Source of the DNA: Symsagittifera roscoffensis | Taxonomy: Eukaryota; Xenacoelomorpha; Acoela; Convolutidae | DNA: 64,000 nucleotides | Assembly: GCF_963678635.1 (NCBI RefSeq) | Contig: NW_026971690.1 | Span: 1 to 64,000 of the forward strand | Direction of reading: 5' to 3' | Shown: piece by piece, positions 1 through 9,658 of the stretch | Layout: each line of letters begins with the position of its first letter | Position numbering within the stretch: position 1 is the stretch's first letter | Position numbers and translations under genes: made by a program | The notes under the pieces: generated by a model | Told to the model about the DNA's origin: nothing | The model's database searches: none | Seen by the model: the letters and a program-made list of their open reading frames with translations, nothing else

Positions 1-110
1 TTCTTTTTTACGTCGCCGGAAGGTTGTGCTGTGTCATCTGGCAGAATGGCACATACTCCCCGGACAATCCCCATCAATGTCCCCATTGATCGCATAACAC
101 CGGGTTATCG
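1..110 (-). repeat. Fragment paralogous to the pol-extension region
   Basis: About 45 bases here (from ACTCCCCGGACAA to TGATCGC) match the stretch at about 10.70-10.75 kb, which encodes part of the linker between the integrase C-terminus and the macro domain. The similarity suggests that another copy of the same element family lies beyond the left edge. The match is short and the reading frame is not preserved. Confidence 0.5.
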
Positions 111-797
111 TCAAGTAGTTATCCAGTTTTCTGTAATCAATCTTACAAATCGCATAAGAAAATGAAATTTATCTACCCCACCTCAACTCACTACGTGTTC
201 ACAAATGGCATTGTACTACATCTCACTGCCTTTCAACATTTTCACAAAATTTGCACCATGAGGAGTGTCCTAGATAAAATTTCTTTTCTGACTACTTACG
301 TCGTCTTGCCATAAAACTTCTTTTCGCTCTTTGTGATTAAAAAGTGGGACGTGGCACGGCCACGCACCCGTTAAAATTAACTTATCATTACTCACCAAGT
401 ATAATCAGTCATTTATGCGGTCCTTTCAATATTAAAACTAAGAAACTCTGTGGCTAGGAAAGTTCTTGAGTTACCCACCCTTCCAGAGCGAGTTTACTCA
501 AACTTACCATGTCGCCACACAGTGAATTTGTGCCTTACACAGGTTAAAAACTTCAGTCGTGAATAAATAGGTAAATATACTCACCTAGGTTCCTCATATA
601 CATACATAAATAGCCATAACTAAAATCAAGAATTTCAACAATTTTAACAATTGCAACATTATAGTTTGGTCTGACCAAACTAGATCAAAACAAAAAGTTT
701 CACAAGTTCAATAATCAAAACTTGGTTGATTTGTTCAAGTTTTTACACACAAAGACAATCAAGTTTTCTCTCCTTCTCTTCTCTTCTTTGGTCATCT
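111..797. other. AT-rich region downstream of the 1090-aa ORF
   Basis: No convincing ORF, RNA gene or LTR boundary is visible. Because the neighbouring genes read on the minus strand, this would be their 3' flank. It contains a 21-base perfect palindrome at 662-682 with TAGTTTGGTC arms around one central base, and CATA/CAAT-rich low-complexity stretches. Any LTR of the 1-11.65 kb element would be expected here or to the left, but only one copy is in the window, so none can be defined. Confidence 0.4.
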
Positions 798-3700
798 TCA
801 TTCCATCACTTCTCCATCTTGATCTTTGCTGTCTTCCAACACTTTCTCCAGCATGTCCATGGAGTTGCGGGCTGTGCCCCAACTCTCCTGTTCCAACAGC
901 CTCGCTTTGCAGCAAGGTAGCAAGTCCACATTCACCTTCTGCTCCCGGTTCCTGCAAAAGCTGTTGTGAAGACATAGGCTCACGTTTCGTTCTAGGTCAG
1001 CTCTTAAGACCTCTTTCTTCTCCTCTTCAGTAACACAAGGCGTTCCAGCTACCCGCTTCACCGCTGTGGTGACCGCGTTTCTGTGCGTCAAGAATGCTCT
1101 CTTATAGGCTCCTGGTCCTATATCTAGCTGGAAAGATTGATAGGCTTCCGTGTTCCTCGACATATGACGCTTCGCTCGTTCATACATCCATGACGTCATC
1201 ACTGCACGGAACCAAGGCATCCATCTTTGCCTTGACCATATTCTCTCAATGGCTTTAGGTATCCTCAGAACCTTGCAGGTGGTTCTGAAAAGATCCAATT
1301 CACGACTCATTTTTACGTTGCTCAGCTGTTCAGGAGTCGGCACGGCCGTCTCCTGCTGACTTGTGTCCGCGTTAGCCTCCAGCCATCTCACTGCTAGCAT
1401 GGCGCTAACCACCACGATTGACACTTGTTGATTCTGATCGGGCAACCCCGTGGAGTACAACTCCTCCACGTCCCATACTAGGATCAGATTCCCGCGTTTG
1501 GGATACCACAACGTCTGCGCCAAGCAGTGGCATGGATACTCCCCATGGGTCCTCACTATGTTCCTTCGGGTCCGATACCCTGAGGCTCCCAGCAACGGTT
1601 CCACCTCCATCAGAATTCTGTGTAAATCGTCTTTCTCTTCTATGGTGGGGAATTCAGTGGGTAACGCTCCACTCGCTTTCTCTTTCTGGAACTCACTCAC
1701 GTTACCTTCGTTCAGTCTCATGAACTCTTCACCCACAACGTCTTGCAACTCGCCTTCGGATCTCTTCGGGACTGCCCGAAAGATCTTTGCCAACAAGTCA
1801 TATGACCTTTCTGACATTCTGGCCAACCTCACGCACTTTGGCACAGAGAAAAGTTGGTCAACCAACACTTGTTGCGTCCTAGCATCCATCACTACCATGT
1901 GCGTAGGATACTTGCTATTACAATATGGCGCGGAGCTTGAACCCACCATATATTTTGAACCAGTAGGTCTGTGATAGGCTTCACTATCCTTCAGATTCAT
2001 TTCGTTTTCTAGAGCTTCTCGCCAGCCTCCAATCTTCTGCTCTGTCTGTAATGCTCCAGGGAATATTTCCACGCTGAGGGACGTCACTAGCTCATGGGCA
2101 CGCTCCAGGCGCTCGAGTGATTCTATCGAACTCGTCATGCTACAAAATCCCAAGGCTGTGATCAGGTTTAAGTCCGTCACCCCATGGCAGTCTGCAACCA
2201 ACTCCATGGCACTCTTATCTGACATGCTCAATCTTCCGTACAATCGTGCCAGTTGTCGATGCTGCTCGCTCAGCGTAATCAGGCAGTGTCCCAAGTTGCA
2301 AACATGCCCTTCCATCCTACTTTGTTGAGCCAAGCATGTGCCTTGCTTTAACCAATCGCTCGATGGACTTTCCTCAGGCAGCTCCGTGGATGGATTGCTC
2401 TTCCGCTTCGTCGACTTCATGGCCAGCAGATGGTGTATCATGGCCAGATCATGTAAACTCGCGTCATCATCTAGGTCTAACGTGATATCCGCCGTCATGT
2501 CCCAGATTAAACCGGCATTAGGATGAGGGCACCAAGAAGGCTTCATGAGTTCCCACATCGTCACTAGACTGGTTTTCAAGGGACCGTCCCAAGAACCACA
2601 ATCAAAACTCACTTGCCCCTTTAGCTCGGGAACCGAGGGTTCGACCACTCGTTCTTCCAAAATAATTCCCAGCTTGAGTTGTTCCACCATCAGCATCCCA
2701 GTTTCTTTAATACGTTCGACCCAGAAATTGAGTACTATGACTTGCTCATAGTCGAAGTACGCTTCCCTGGCTTCTTCATTCACGAAGGGATTATACGCCA
2801 TCCCCGGTATGCCAGACACATATTGGAATGACTTCAGTTTCCCTAGTGTTGCAAACTCTTTTTGTCCTCTGACCGCTTCAATCAACTCCCGGCTCACTTT
2901 CAATTCTTTGTTGGAATACCTTCTCACCTCTTCCAACTTGCGATAGCTTTCCATATCATTCGACTCCTTGCTTGGCACGGTCAATGGCATGTCCTGATAT
3001 AGTTCCAGTAGTGCCCTAAGGAAGTTCCTTTCGCAATCAACTCCCTTTTGCCGAATGATCTTTATACATTCTCCCAAAACAGGAGTGGGGATACGATCCA
3101 CCACGAACCTGACAAAGCAAAGGGCATCCTTTCGCTTAGCCCATGCTATCGCTGAATCGTCCTTTGAGATCAATGCTCGCAGAGCTTCCATCAATTCTAG
3201 CTCCTGTTCTCGTGATCTCGAATCATTACTGGCTTCATACTCCGCTCTCTTGATGCCCATCATGCACCAAGCCAACCGTACTTGCAGATCAGTTCTCACG
3301 CAAGGATGAGCCAGGTATGCCGCCACCGTAGCAGGTGCATGCATCGCCTCGTCGAAGTATCTCTGGAGGGCCGCCCTCCAGGAGATTTCTAGCAATTTTT
3401 CCAATCCGACTTCATTCGCTTCAGAGGACATTACCGTTCCGTATTCTTTTCGAAATGAGTTCGAATTCTCCGTGAGCTCTTTCAGATATTCCTGCATGAC
3501 TCGCTTCTCGCTCCAAGCCATCAGGTGCCCTCTCGCGGAGTTCCTCGCTTTCACCATCTCCACATAACCCCCTGCCGGATCTCCCATGTGGACCGATTCC
3601 GGCACAGTTATTCGACTGTACTCGACCACGTCGAGTTGTCCTTCCAGTTTCAACTTGGCCATGTTGATTCGCGAGGGTCTATAATCTTCAAGTCCTCCAG

Positions 3701-4070
3701 ATCCACATTGACTGAGGATTTCCATTTCTAACTTAGTGTCTGCCAGGGTTCGCGCCGTCTTCTTCGATCTCGTGGCGGTTATGGTCAGACCTGCCAAGAG
3801 CATAGGGGGTATCAGGTTTTCTTTTTCTCCCCCGGCTGGTGTCGCACCATCTCCTTGCCCGCTCTCGCCTGACCGACCCGTACTAATCAGAGAGGTCACC
3901 ACAGTCTTGGCTTTTGACTTCACCACCCTCTGGTTCACGACTCGACTCCCTGTCTTTTTTTTCACTCTCTTCAGCCCTTTTTTGGCTCGTCGAACAAGTA
4001 ACTTCTTTGTGCCCTGCTGATCATCGGCACTGTCTTCTGTAACTGACTCGGTCAGAACATCCGACTCCAT
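798..4070 (-). CDS. Accessory ORF of Ty3-type element, 1090 aa, unknown family
   Basis: This is a long intact reading frame that I do not recognise as a known family. The open frame begins just after a TAA near 4080; the first ATG is at 4070, giving about 1090 residues. The N-terminal ~60 residues are strongly basic (repeated KK/RR clusters such as RRAKKGLKRVKKK), resembling a nuclear-localisation or nucleic-acid-binding tail. The rest is mixed, probably helical, with no signal peptide or obvious membrane span. It follows the 571-aa ORF after a gap of about 96 bases. A decayed homologue lies at 40.26-42.36 kb on the plus strand, again after homologues of the other accessory ORFs: QYVSG, the WWPHP/WCPHP block and GTCL are shared. 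The conserved order implies a role in the element's own life cycle, such as a structural or nuclear protein, but that is inference. Confidence 0.75.
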   Translation of the reverse strand: MESDVLTESVTEDSADDQQGTKKLLVRRAKKGLKRVKKKTGSRVVNQRVVKSKAKTVVTSLISTGRSGESGQGDGATPAGGEKENLIPPMLLAGLTITATRSKKTARTLADTKLEMEILSQCGSGGLEDYRPSRINMAKLKLEGQLDVVEYSRITVPESVHMGDPAGGYVEMVKARNSARGHLMAWSEKRVMQEYLKELTENSNSFRKEYGTVMSSEANEVGLEKLLEISWRAALQRYFDEAMHAPATVAAYLAHPCVRTDLQVRLAWCMMGIKRAEYEASNDSRSREQELELMEALRALISKDDSAIAWAKRKDALCFVRFVVDRIPTPVLGECIKIIRQKGVDCERNFLRALLELYQDMPLTVPSKESNDMESYRKLEEVRRYSNKELKVSRELIEAVRGQKEFATLGKLKSFQYVSGIPGMAYNPFVNEEAREAYFDYEQVIVLNFWVERIKETGMLMVEQLKLGIILEERVVEPSVPELKGQVSFDCGSWDGPLKTSLVTMWELMKPSWCPHPNAGLIWDMTADITLDLDDDASLHDLAMIHHLLAMKSTKRKSNPSTELPEESPSSDWLKQGTCLAQQSRMEGHVCNLGHCLITLSEQHRQLARLYGRLSMSDKSAMELVADCHGVTDLNLITALGFCSMTSSIESLERLERAHELVTSLSVEIFPGALQTEQKIGGWREALENEMNLKDSEAYHRPTGSKYMVGSSSAPYCNSKYPTHMVVMDARTQQVLVDQLFSVPKCVRLARMSERSYDLLAKIFRAVPKRSEGELQDVVGEEFMRLNEGNVSEFQKEKASGALPTEFPTIEEKDDLHRILMEVEPLLGASGYRTRRNIVRTHGEYPCHCLAQTLWYPKRGNLILVWDVEELYSTGLPDQNQQVSIVVVSAMLAVRWLEANADTSQQETAVPTPEQLSNVKMSRELDLFRTTCKVLRIPKAIERIWSRQRWMPWFRAVMTSWMYERAKRHMSRNTEAYQSFQLDIGPGAYKRAFLTHRNAVTTAVKRVAGTPCVTEEEKKEVLRADLERNVSLCLHNSFCRNREQKVNVDLLPCCKARLLEQESWGTARNSMDMLEKVLEDSKDQDGEVME

Positions 4071-4166
4071 GGAGTTCACTTATTTCTCCACGACTTCACG
4101 CATGATGGGTTGATTCAATCCCACCTTCATTATGGATTGTGTCCCATATCGTCGTATCACGTCCCA

Positions 4167-5882
4167 CTATTTTTCCATGAAGTTCACTCGGCTCCAGGTT
4201 GCTCCTGTCTTGCCTTCCAGTTCCATTTGATATCTTTCCCATTCCTCTTCTGGTAACGTACTGAGGAATGATATCTTCATCGACTCTTCGATTTTCCTCC
4301 TCCTCGGTGATTCATGAAGCAGTCTCTGCGGATCCTTGCTTCGGCACTCTCTAGCCTGGCTTATTGGGTCCATCGGAGATAGATCGGCCGACGCCTCCTT
4401 TGTAGGGGACATGAAAGACGATGGCGTCATTAGCAATAGACTCCCATCGACTTCCCCATCGTCGTCTTCACTAAACCGGTATTCTATCAAGTCTCTCTCT
4501 AACGCTCCCAGATCTGTCTCACCCGGTTTTCCCGTCTTTCCCTCGGTTTCGTTATCGTCATCGTCCTGATCCATCAAATCATCATCACCTGCATCAGGTT
4601 TCGGCCTGGGTCCTGAAGGTCCTTGTCGTGAGTCTATGCCCGAGTCCGGCCGAGCCGGGACGGTCATGTCTCCTGCATGATAAAATAACTCATCATTCAC
4701 CAGGAATTCCACAGATTCCTCGCCATGTGGTGCTAGGTCTTCTATCGTTATATATGAGCCCCCTCTGCTCTCCTTTGCCACTTCCATCATCACTACCTTC
4801 ACCTCTCCTGACCACTTCAGTCTCGATAAGTCATCCGTGGGAGAATACACTTCGTTCCACGCTTCAGCCGAGACCTCTGGTCTCCTGGAGGGTAGTGCCT
4901 TGATCTTTTTCCTACTCCAAGCATCAGGAAATGAGAAGTCGAATGTGTGCGCGGCTGCCACATTCCAGCCGATGAAGCGCGGCTCCATCCCTTCACTCCA
5001 CTTCAACATTCTCTTTTCTGCATCACGAGCTGCTCCGATGCGAGGGGCAATGATGGGAGATGTGACTCCCAACAACATCCTCCTTATCGGTGGATATCGA
5101 GGGCATTGGTCCGGCAGCGGCCTGGAACCAGGAAGCCATGTTCGCTGATTCTCTTTCGCGTGTGTGTAGGCTCCTGGCAATTGAGGTACTCTCACATCCT
5201 CTCCGGTATCTTTCACCACTGGTCTCAAATTCCAAAGTTTTGGGTTAAACTGGATGTGGGACAGATCCTCACGGCCCATTCGGCACTTGAAGTGGTTGTT
5301 GAAGTCCATCAACACCCAGCCTGGCTCTGCTATTCTTCCGAACAGCCTATCGTCGCTAGCCAGCCTTCTCAGTTCACTCTGCTCTACCCAATTCAGCACG
5401 GAACAATCCACGACTGAGACCAGGTTGACGTACAACACCGAATTCCTGTACGCTTTAACTTGCACATCCGGGAACGCAAAAGACATCACCGGTCCATACA
5501 CCACTGTGACGAATTCCCTCAGCCCGTGGACCAGAGCCAACGGATCAATCCGCATCATGACAGCCAAGTCCGTCAGTAAGGGCATGCCACAATACTGCTT
5601 ACATTCACCTGCGTTCGTCGCCACCTTGTCTTCTCCCGTGACGCTTCTGTTCTGTTGCAAGAGGTATTGAAGCAGGAGAGTCCTCCAGTCTTTCATCTTC
5701 TTGAGCGAGGCGGTTTCCAACTGTGCATTGAACTCACGACTGGGTCCCTGTAGTTGTTCAGGGTAACGCAACAGCACAAGCAAGTCACCCAGTCGACCGT
5801 AGGTCATGGCAATCAGAGTCAGGAGTCCATCCAATCTCAAATCTGCCAACGCTTGGGTAAAGAGGTTTGCCGGTCCTTTCAC
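4167..5882 (-). CDS. Accessory ORF of Ty3-type element, 571 aa, acidic, unknown family
   Basis: The open frame overlaps the end of the upstream SGNH ORF: the upstream TGA (5879-5881) lies inside GTGA, and this frame is entered at GTG 5882 with no ATG until residue 27. In the decayed plus-strand copy (about 38.37-38.48 kb) the homologous residues run in one continuous frame across this junction (GPAFMF...LRIDGYMTLI there, GPANLF...LRLDGLLTLI here). This frame is therefore probably the C-terminal half of a once-fused SGNH polyprotein, separated by a one-base deletion or reached by frameshifting. A very acidic tract with runs of D/E lies around residues 425-485; no catalytic motif is recognised. 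Homologous pieces recur at 38.9-39.4 kb (LNW, CRMG, FIGW..AAA). Confidence 0.7.
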   Translation of the reverse strand: MKGPANLFTQALADLRLDGLLTLIAMTYGRLGDLLVLLRYPEQLQGPSREFNAQLETASLKKMKDWRTLLLQYLLQQNRSVTGEDKVATNAGECKQYCGMPLLTDLAVMMRIDPLALVHGLREFVTVVYGPVMSFAFPDVQVKAYRNSVLYVNLVSVVDCSVLNWVEQSELRRLASDDRLFGRIAEPGWVLMDFNNHFKCRMGREDLSHIQFNPKLWNLRPVVKDTGEDVRVPQLPGAYTHAKENQRTWLPGSRPLPDQCPRYPPIRRMLLGVTSPIIAPRIGAARDAEKRMLKWSEGMEPRFIGWNVAAAHTFDFSFPDAWSRKKIKALPSRRPEVSAEAWNEVYSPTDDLSRLKWSGEVKVVMMEVAKESRGGSYITIEDLAPHGEESVEFLVNDELFYHAGDMTVPARPDSGIDSRQGPSGPRPKPDAGDDDLMDQDDDDNETEGKTGKPGETDLGALERDLIEYRFSEDDDGEVDGSLLLMTPSSFMSPTKEASADLSPMDPISQARECRSKDPQRLLHESPRRRKIEESMKISFLSTLPEEEWERYQMELEGKTGATWSRVNFMEK

Positions 5883-8800
5883 AAAGTTTCATGACCAAAT
5901 GTCACGTATAAGGCTAGCACCAGGCCAATCGACAACTTCCTGATGTCCTTGACGAAACTCGCGATCAGGTTCCTAGATGCCTTCGGATAGCACGTCGATA
6001 GGAAAGATGGCGTCCATCCCACTCCCATTCCACCCAAGATAGCATCTGATCGTTCATACTGTGCCTTCGTGGCCAGCACGTCAGCTTGGAACTTATCCAG
6101 CGACATCGTGTTTACGTCTTGCATCAGTTTCAACATCTTGCCTCCAGCTAACTCCCGGGCATCAAACAGGTTCTTTAGATACACGTGTATCTCTTTGATT
6201 ATTGCCGGCGCATGCTCGAACGCGTCCTCACCCAAGGTGCACAGCCTCGGTGACAAATACAACCATACGTTGTTGTGCGGCTTCGTATGCAAAGCCATTG
6301 CCATGAGGTCCTCCTCCGCTGACGTCATGTTCTTTCTGATCATCCTTCCCTGCTCATTCTCTGCATGATCCATCTGTCTGAACCAGAGATCATCAGCCAC
6401 CTGTTGTACTAACAGATGATCGTCATCTACCCCTGGTCTTAACTTCAGTAATCTAGCGAAGTTGGACAGCTCCAACCCCAGAATTTCATCTAGCACCAAC
6501 CGAGTTGTGCTACAATCTCTGAGCCCTTGTATGGCACTGGAAATGTCAGCCCAAACAGCGGGAAGCTCAGATCGGGATGGGTAGTAATTATCTGGGTCTA
6601 CTACTCTGTTCGGGGCAGGAATTATCACGTTGAATATCCCCTCTGCTATCGTTGTGACCATTGTGTACACAAATTGAAGGGGTTCTGGCAACGCAGCGTA
6701 GCCTGGTGACAATACAAAGATCACCTTCACCACATTCATGGTGAAGCGTTGTCTTGCTGCTGCCTCTACCTCGGCCATCGCCGAGAGCAGTGTCATTATC
6801 GCCTCCCCTATAACCTCGTTACTCGGGATCGACCCATCCGTCAGACGTGACAATAAGCCCCTGCTTTGCAGATGATCATTTGAGCCTGCAACCACTATTA
6901 CCAGTGGCTCCATACTGACCACCCTTCGCACACTTATCATCATGCCGATTGCTTGTCCCCAGTCCAATTTAGGTGCCGTCAAGAAAATAACATCGGGCCA
7001 GAATAGAGAACGGGGCGTGTAGAGATAATCGGAGACGGCCACAATCAGATACTTGGCAGCCTTCATATCCAAGGGATCATAAGCTGCAAAAAGGCCATCG
7101 CCTATTGGGGCCTTCAGTTTCCCATATCTCTTATCGTCTCCAACCACCGTTGTCGTTCGGGGGTAGTCCCTTGAATACTCGCCAGGCGTCTGACCGGGTG
7201 GTTTAGCAAACTGCCTGTACATCTTGTGATGCTTGTTATTAGGCTTGTTCTCTGTCTGGAATTTGCCCTTGCGAGCAGGTGGTGTCCTTTCCCGGGTCCT
7301 ATCTCGAACATCGGTGAGCGACCGGGTGTTCAAAGGTCCAAAGGTATTGTCATGAGGTAATCCATTCAAGTCTACATGTCGGAGTGAGGTCGAGGAGCTG
7401 AATTTCTCCTGCTCTGCTAGCAGCCAATCCACGCCCGGTATCCGATAAAGTCGCGATACTGTAGGACTTTCTCCGCCAGTCATTCTCATCACGTCCTTCC
7501 GACACGTCAAGGTATTCATGTTCAACTTCGCCGACATGTCCGTCTTATACTGACCCCAATGACTAGGATCTGATCTATTCCAAAGCAGCCTGCTGCCTGA
7601 TTCGATTCCCTCCGCTGGCACGGTACTTGTAGACGGTCCTGCTGTCGAAGCAGGATTTGTCGTGGCAGGCGGATCGTTCCTCCTAGACGCGGTCTGGGAG
7701 TTATTCCTGTTGTTCTGTTCCACCGATCTGCCGAGTCGGCTTCCAATCGATTGCGGCCTGGGAGGAGGAGCAGTCCCTAGCCTGTCTCTCACGTTTGAAC
7801 TTGGAGCAACGGTTGCGGCTCCAACCGTCTCCGTTGCCAAGGGCCCTAGACGGTTGGCGAGGGATTCGGGCACGGTTGCCCTTATTCTACTCCCTCCGGT
7901 CGAATTTGTCCGAGCCAAAGAACCGGTCGCCCTCGACTCTTGCTCCGCTTCCCTCAATTGCGTCTGAAACACATCATTAATCCAATGACTCCCTCGTTGG
8001 GTATTGAAGTGCACTCCATCTTTAGTGAGCGCGATGTGGTCAGTCATGCGCAGCATATTTTCGAGATCCAGGAGTCGCAACTCGCCAGGGTTGTTCCTCA
8101 CCAGACTGCGGGTCATTTCATTCCACCGCGTCACGTTGTCATTCAAGAAATCTGCAGCTATGGTGCCCACCAAAGGATTTGGTGGTATCGTGCACAAGAT
8201 CACGAGCTTGGGTCTGTACTTTTCTTTCAATTCGTTCAAGAGACACACCAATAGAGGTTCCCACTTGTTCTCCGGAGTCACGGGGGCTCTCGAGACGTCA
8301 TTGGTCCCCAGCATTATTATTAACGTATCCAGATGATCCTCGCCCTGGAATTCCATCATTTTGATGACCTGAGCCACTGAGGCTCCTCCAAAGGACAGAA
8401 TCGTAGTCTGACCATAGACGAAGATCTCATTCAGATGTCTCACCAAACTGTCTCCAATGATCAAATGGCGACTCCCTGGGGGAATTACCTGGTCGTTCGT
8501 GGCGGGGTTCCAGCTCATGTCATTCAGGCAGGCTCGAGGATGCTCGGCTGGCACTTGCGTGAACTGATGACGTGCCATCAGATTCTTCCTGATGTCTACC
8601 ACGCGAGACTTCTCAAAGACTCCACCAGGCGCAGAACACGCTATCGTGCGGGTTGTTCGCTCCGAGCTATTTGATGAATGATCACGACGTTGGGAAGGAA
8701 CGATCCTAACCAGTGTCCGCTCAGTGCCTCTGTTGATCTCATCCATTGCGGCTCTGGCCACTTGGTTAAATGATTCCTGAAATTGAGGAGCTAGATAGGT

Positions 8801-9658
8801 GTCAGAAGGGTCTGGTATCGTGAACCTTTGACTCGAAGCAGACGGTCGTGTCTGCTGAGGAGCCTCGGGCCCCCTTGATGCACGCAAATCCAGAACCTCA
8901 GGTCCTCTCGATGCGCATAGCTCCTGCGCTGTCGTCTTGGGGCGCGTGTCGTTGGATCCCTCCGAGGATCTCATGGTCGCTAGGACTTCCGGTGACACTT
9001 GGCTCACCTTCGCCATATACAGCTCCTTCAGGTGCTTTATCTCATCCTCCTTGTAGGCCACCTGCAGATCTTCAAATTTCTTTTTCCATTCGTCTCTCTC
9101 TCGAGCAATCGCTCTGTACTCCTGAAGTTTGGCACACAGCTCGCTCTGATCTCTCTCCTTCTTCTCCAGTGTCTCAATCGTCTCCGACGTCTGGATCTCT
9201 ATCTCGCTCACTCTCACTCTCTTCGGGGGAGGAGCAGCTGTTGGAGAGTCGACCGAGTGTGACGGGCCTGGCCCATCACGTTGTCTCTTCGCTCCAATGA
9301 GTGGCTGCGCAGGTTGGACGGGTAAGGGCATCTCACCTAGCCGGTGGTCCCTTTGCTCACCTAGTCCTGGCTCACGAGCCAGGTCGTGGCCAGACATTTC
9401 TCCACGCCTGCATCTCATCAATCGGTTTCGGCCTCTCTCGGCGGTCCCGGACTCACCGAAGGCCAACATCAACACGACTTCTGTAGGGCGATTCCCTCGA
9501 CCCTCTCGTCCTAGTGCATTGAGGAGTGCGACCACAAACATCGCCAACCCCGGCTCTTCTCGTGTGAAATCACAATCGATCAGCCGCTGATAGATCTCGT
9601 CTAGAGTCGCTCCTAGACTCGCTGAGAGGAATTCCATGAGTTCGTTCGTGTCACCCAT
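5879..9658 (-). CDS. Accessory ORF with SGNH (GDSL) esterase domain plus second SGNH-like domain, 1259 aa
   Basis: ATG at 9658 in a good context (A at -3, G at +4). Domains in order: an N-terminal region; a charged coiled-coil at about residues 150-215; an SGNH hydrolase at about 395-565 with block I IIGDSL (Ser403), a block II glycine in FGGAS, block III GTND (Asn453) and block V DGVH (Asp547, His550), so the full catalytic set is present. A Ser/Pro/Thr/Asn-rich linker follows, then a second, degenerate SGNH-like copy: VAVSD (Ser876) and AGSND (Asn927), spaced 51 residues against 50 in the first. Its block V D-x-x-H is not seen. SGNH esterases are known in ORF1 of CR1-type LINEs, but are not a standard Ty3 component. 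Homologues in the same order lie at 35.1-38.45 kb (+) and 12.84-13.59 kb (-). Substrate is unknown; lipid or glycan ester cleavage is a guess. Confidence 0.85.
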   Translation of the reverse strand: MGDTNELMEFLSASLGATLDEIYQRLIDCDFTREEPGLAMFVVALLNALGREGRGNRPTEVVLMLAFGESGTAERGRNRLMRCRRGEMSGHDLAREPGLGEQRDHRLGEMPLPVQPAQPLIGAKRQRDGPGPSHSVDSPTAAPPPKRVRVSEIEIQTSETIETLEKKERDQSELCAKLQEYRAIARERDEWKKKFEDLQVAYKEDEIKHLKELYMAKVSQVSPEVLATMRSSEGSNDTRPKTTAQELCASRGPEVLDLRASRGPEAPQQTRPSASSQRFTIPDPSDTYLAPQFQESFNQVARAAMDEINRGTERTLVRIVPSQRRDHSSNSSERTTRTIACSAPGGVFEKSRVVDIRKNLMARHQFTQVPAEHPRACLNDMSWNPATNDQVIPPGSRHLIIGDSLVRHLNEIFVYGQTTILSFGGASVAQVIKMMEFQGEDHLDTLIIMLGTNDVSRAPVTPENKWEPLLVCLLNELKEKYRPKLVILCTIPPNPLVGTIAADFLNDNVTRWNEMTRSLVRNNPGELRLLDLENMLRMTDHIALTKDGVHFNTQRGSHWINDVFQTQLREAEQESRATGSLARTNSTGGSRIRATVPESLANRLGPLATETVGAATVAPSSNVRDRLGTAPPPRPQSIGSRLGRSVEQNNRNNSQTASRRNDPPATTNPASTAGPSTSTVPAEGIESGSRLLWNRSDPSHWGQYKTDMSAKLNMNTLTCRKDVMRMTGGESPTVSRLYRIPGVDWLLAEQEKFSSSTSLRHVDLNGLPHDNTFGPLNTRSLTDVRDRTRERTPPARKGKFQTENKPNNKHHKMYRQFAKPPGQTPGEYSRDYPRTTTVVGDDKRYGKLKAPIGDGLFAAYDPLDMKAAKYLIVAVSDYLYTPRSLFWPDVIFLTAPKLDWGQAIGMMISVRRVVSMEPLVIVVAGSNDHLQSRGLLSRLTDGSIPSNEVIGEAIMTLLSAMAEVEAAARQRFTMNVVKVIFVLSPGYAALPEPLQFVYTMVTTIAEGIFNVIIPAPNRVVDPDNYYPSRSELPAVWADISSAIQGLRDCSTTRLVLDEILGLELSNFARLLKLRPGVDDDHLLVQQVADDLWFRQMDHAENEQGRMIRKNMTSAEEDLMAMALHTKPHNNVWLYLSPRLCTLGEDAFEHAPAIIKEIHVYLKNLFDARELAGGKMLKLMQDVNTMSLDKFQADVLATKAQYERSDAILGGMGVGWTPSFLSTCYPKASRNLIASFVKDIRKLSIGLVLALYVTFGHETL

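Noticed and set aside
1418-1974. Plus-strand ORFs opposite the 1090-aa frame (and similar ones opposite the SGNH and 571-aa ORFs)
   Set aside because: They overlap the long minus-strand frames completely, show no domain or repeat conservation, and are expected antisense shadows.
5879-5895. Canonical -1 programmed frameshift heptamer at the SGNH/571-aa ORF junction
   Set aside because: No X-XXY-YYZ heptamer in the required phase is present (GAA ACT TTG TGA); the decayed copy favours a simple one-base loss.
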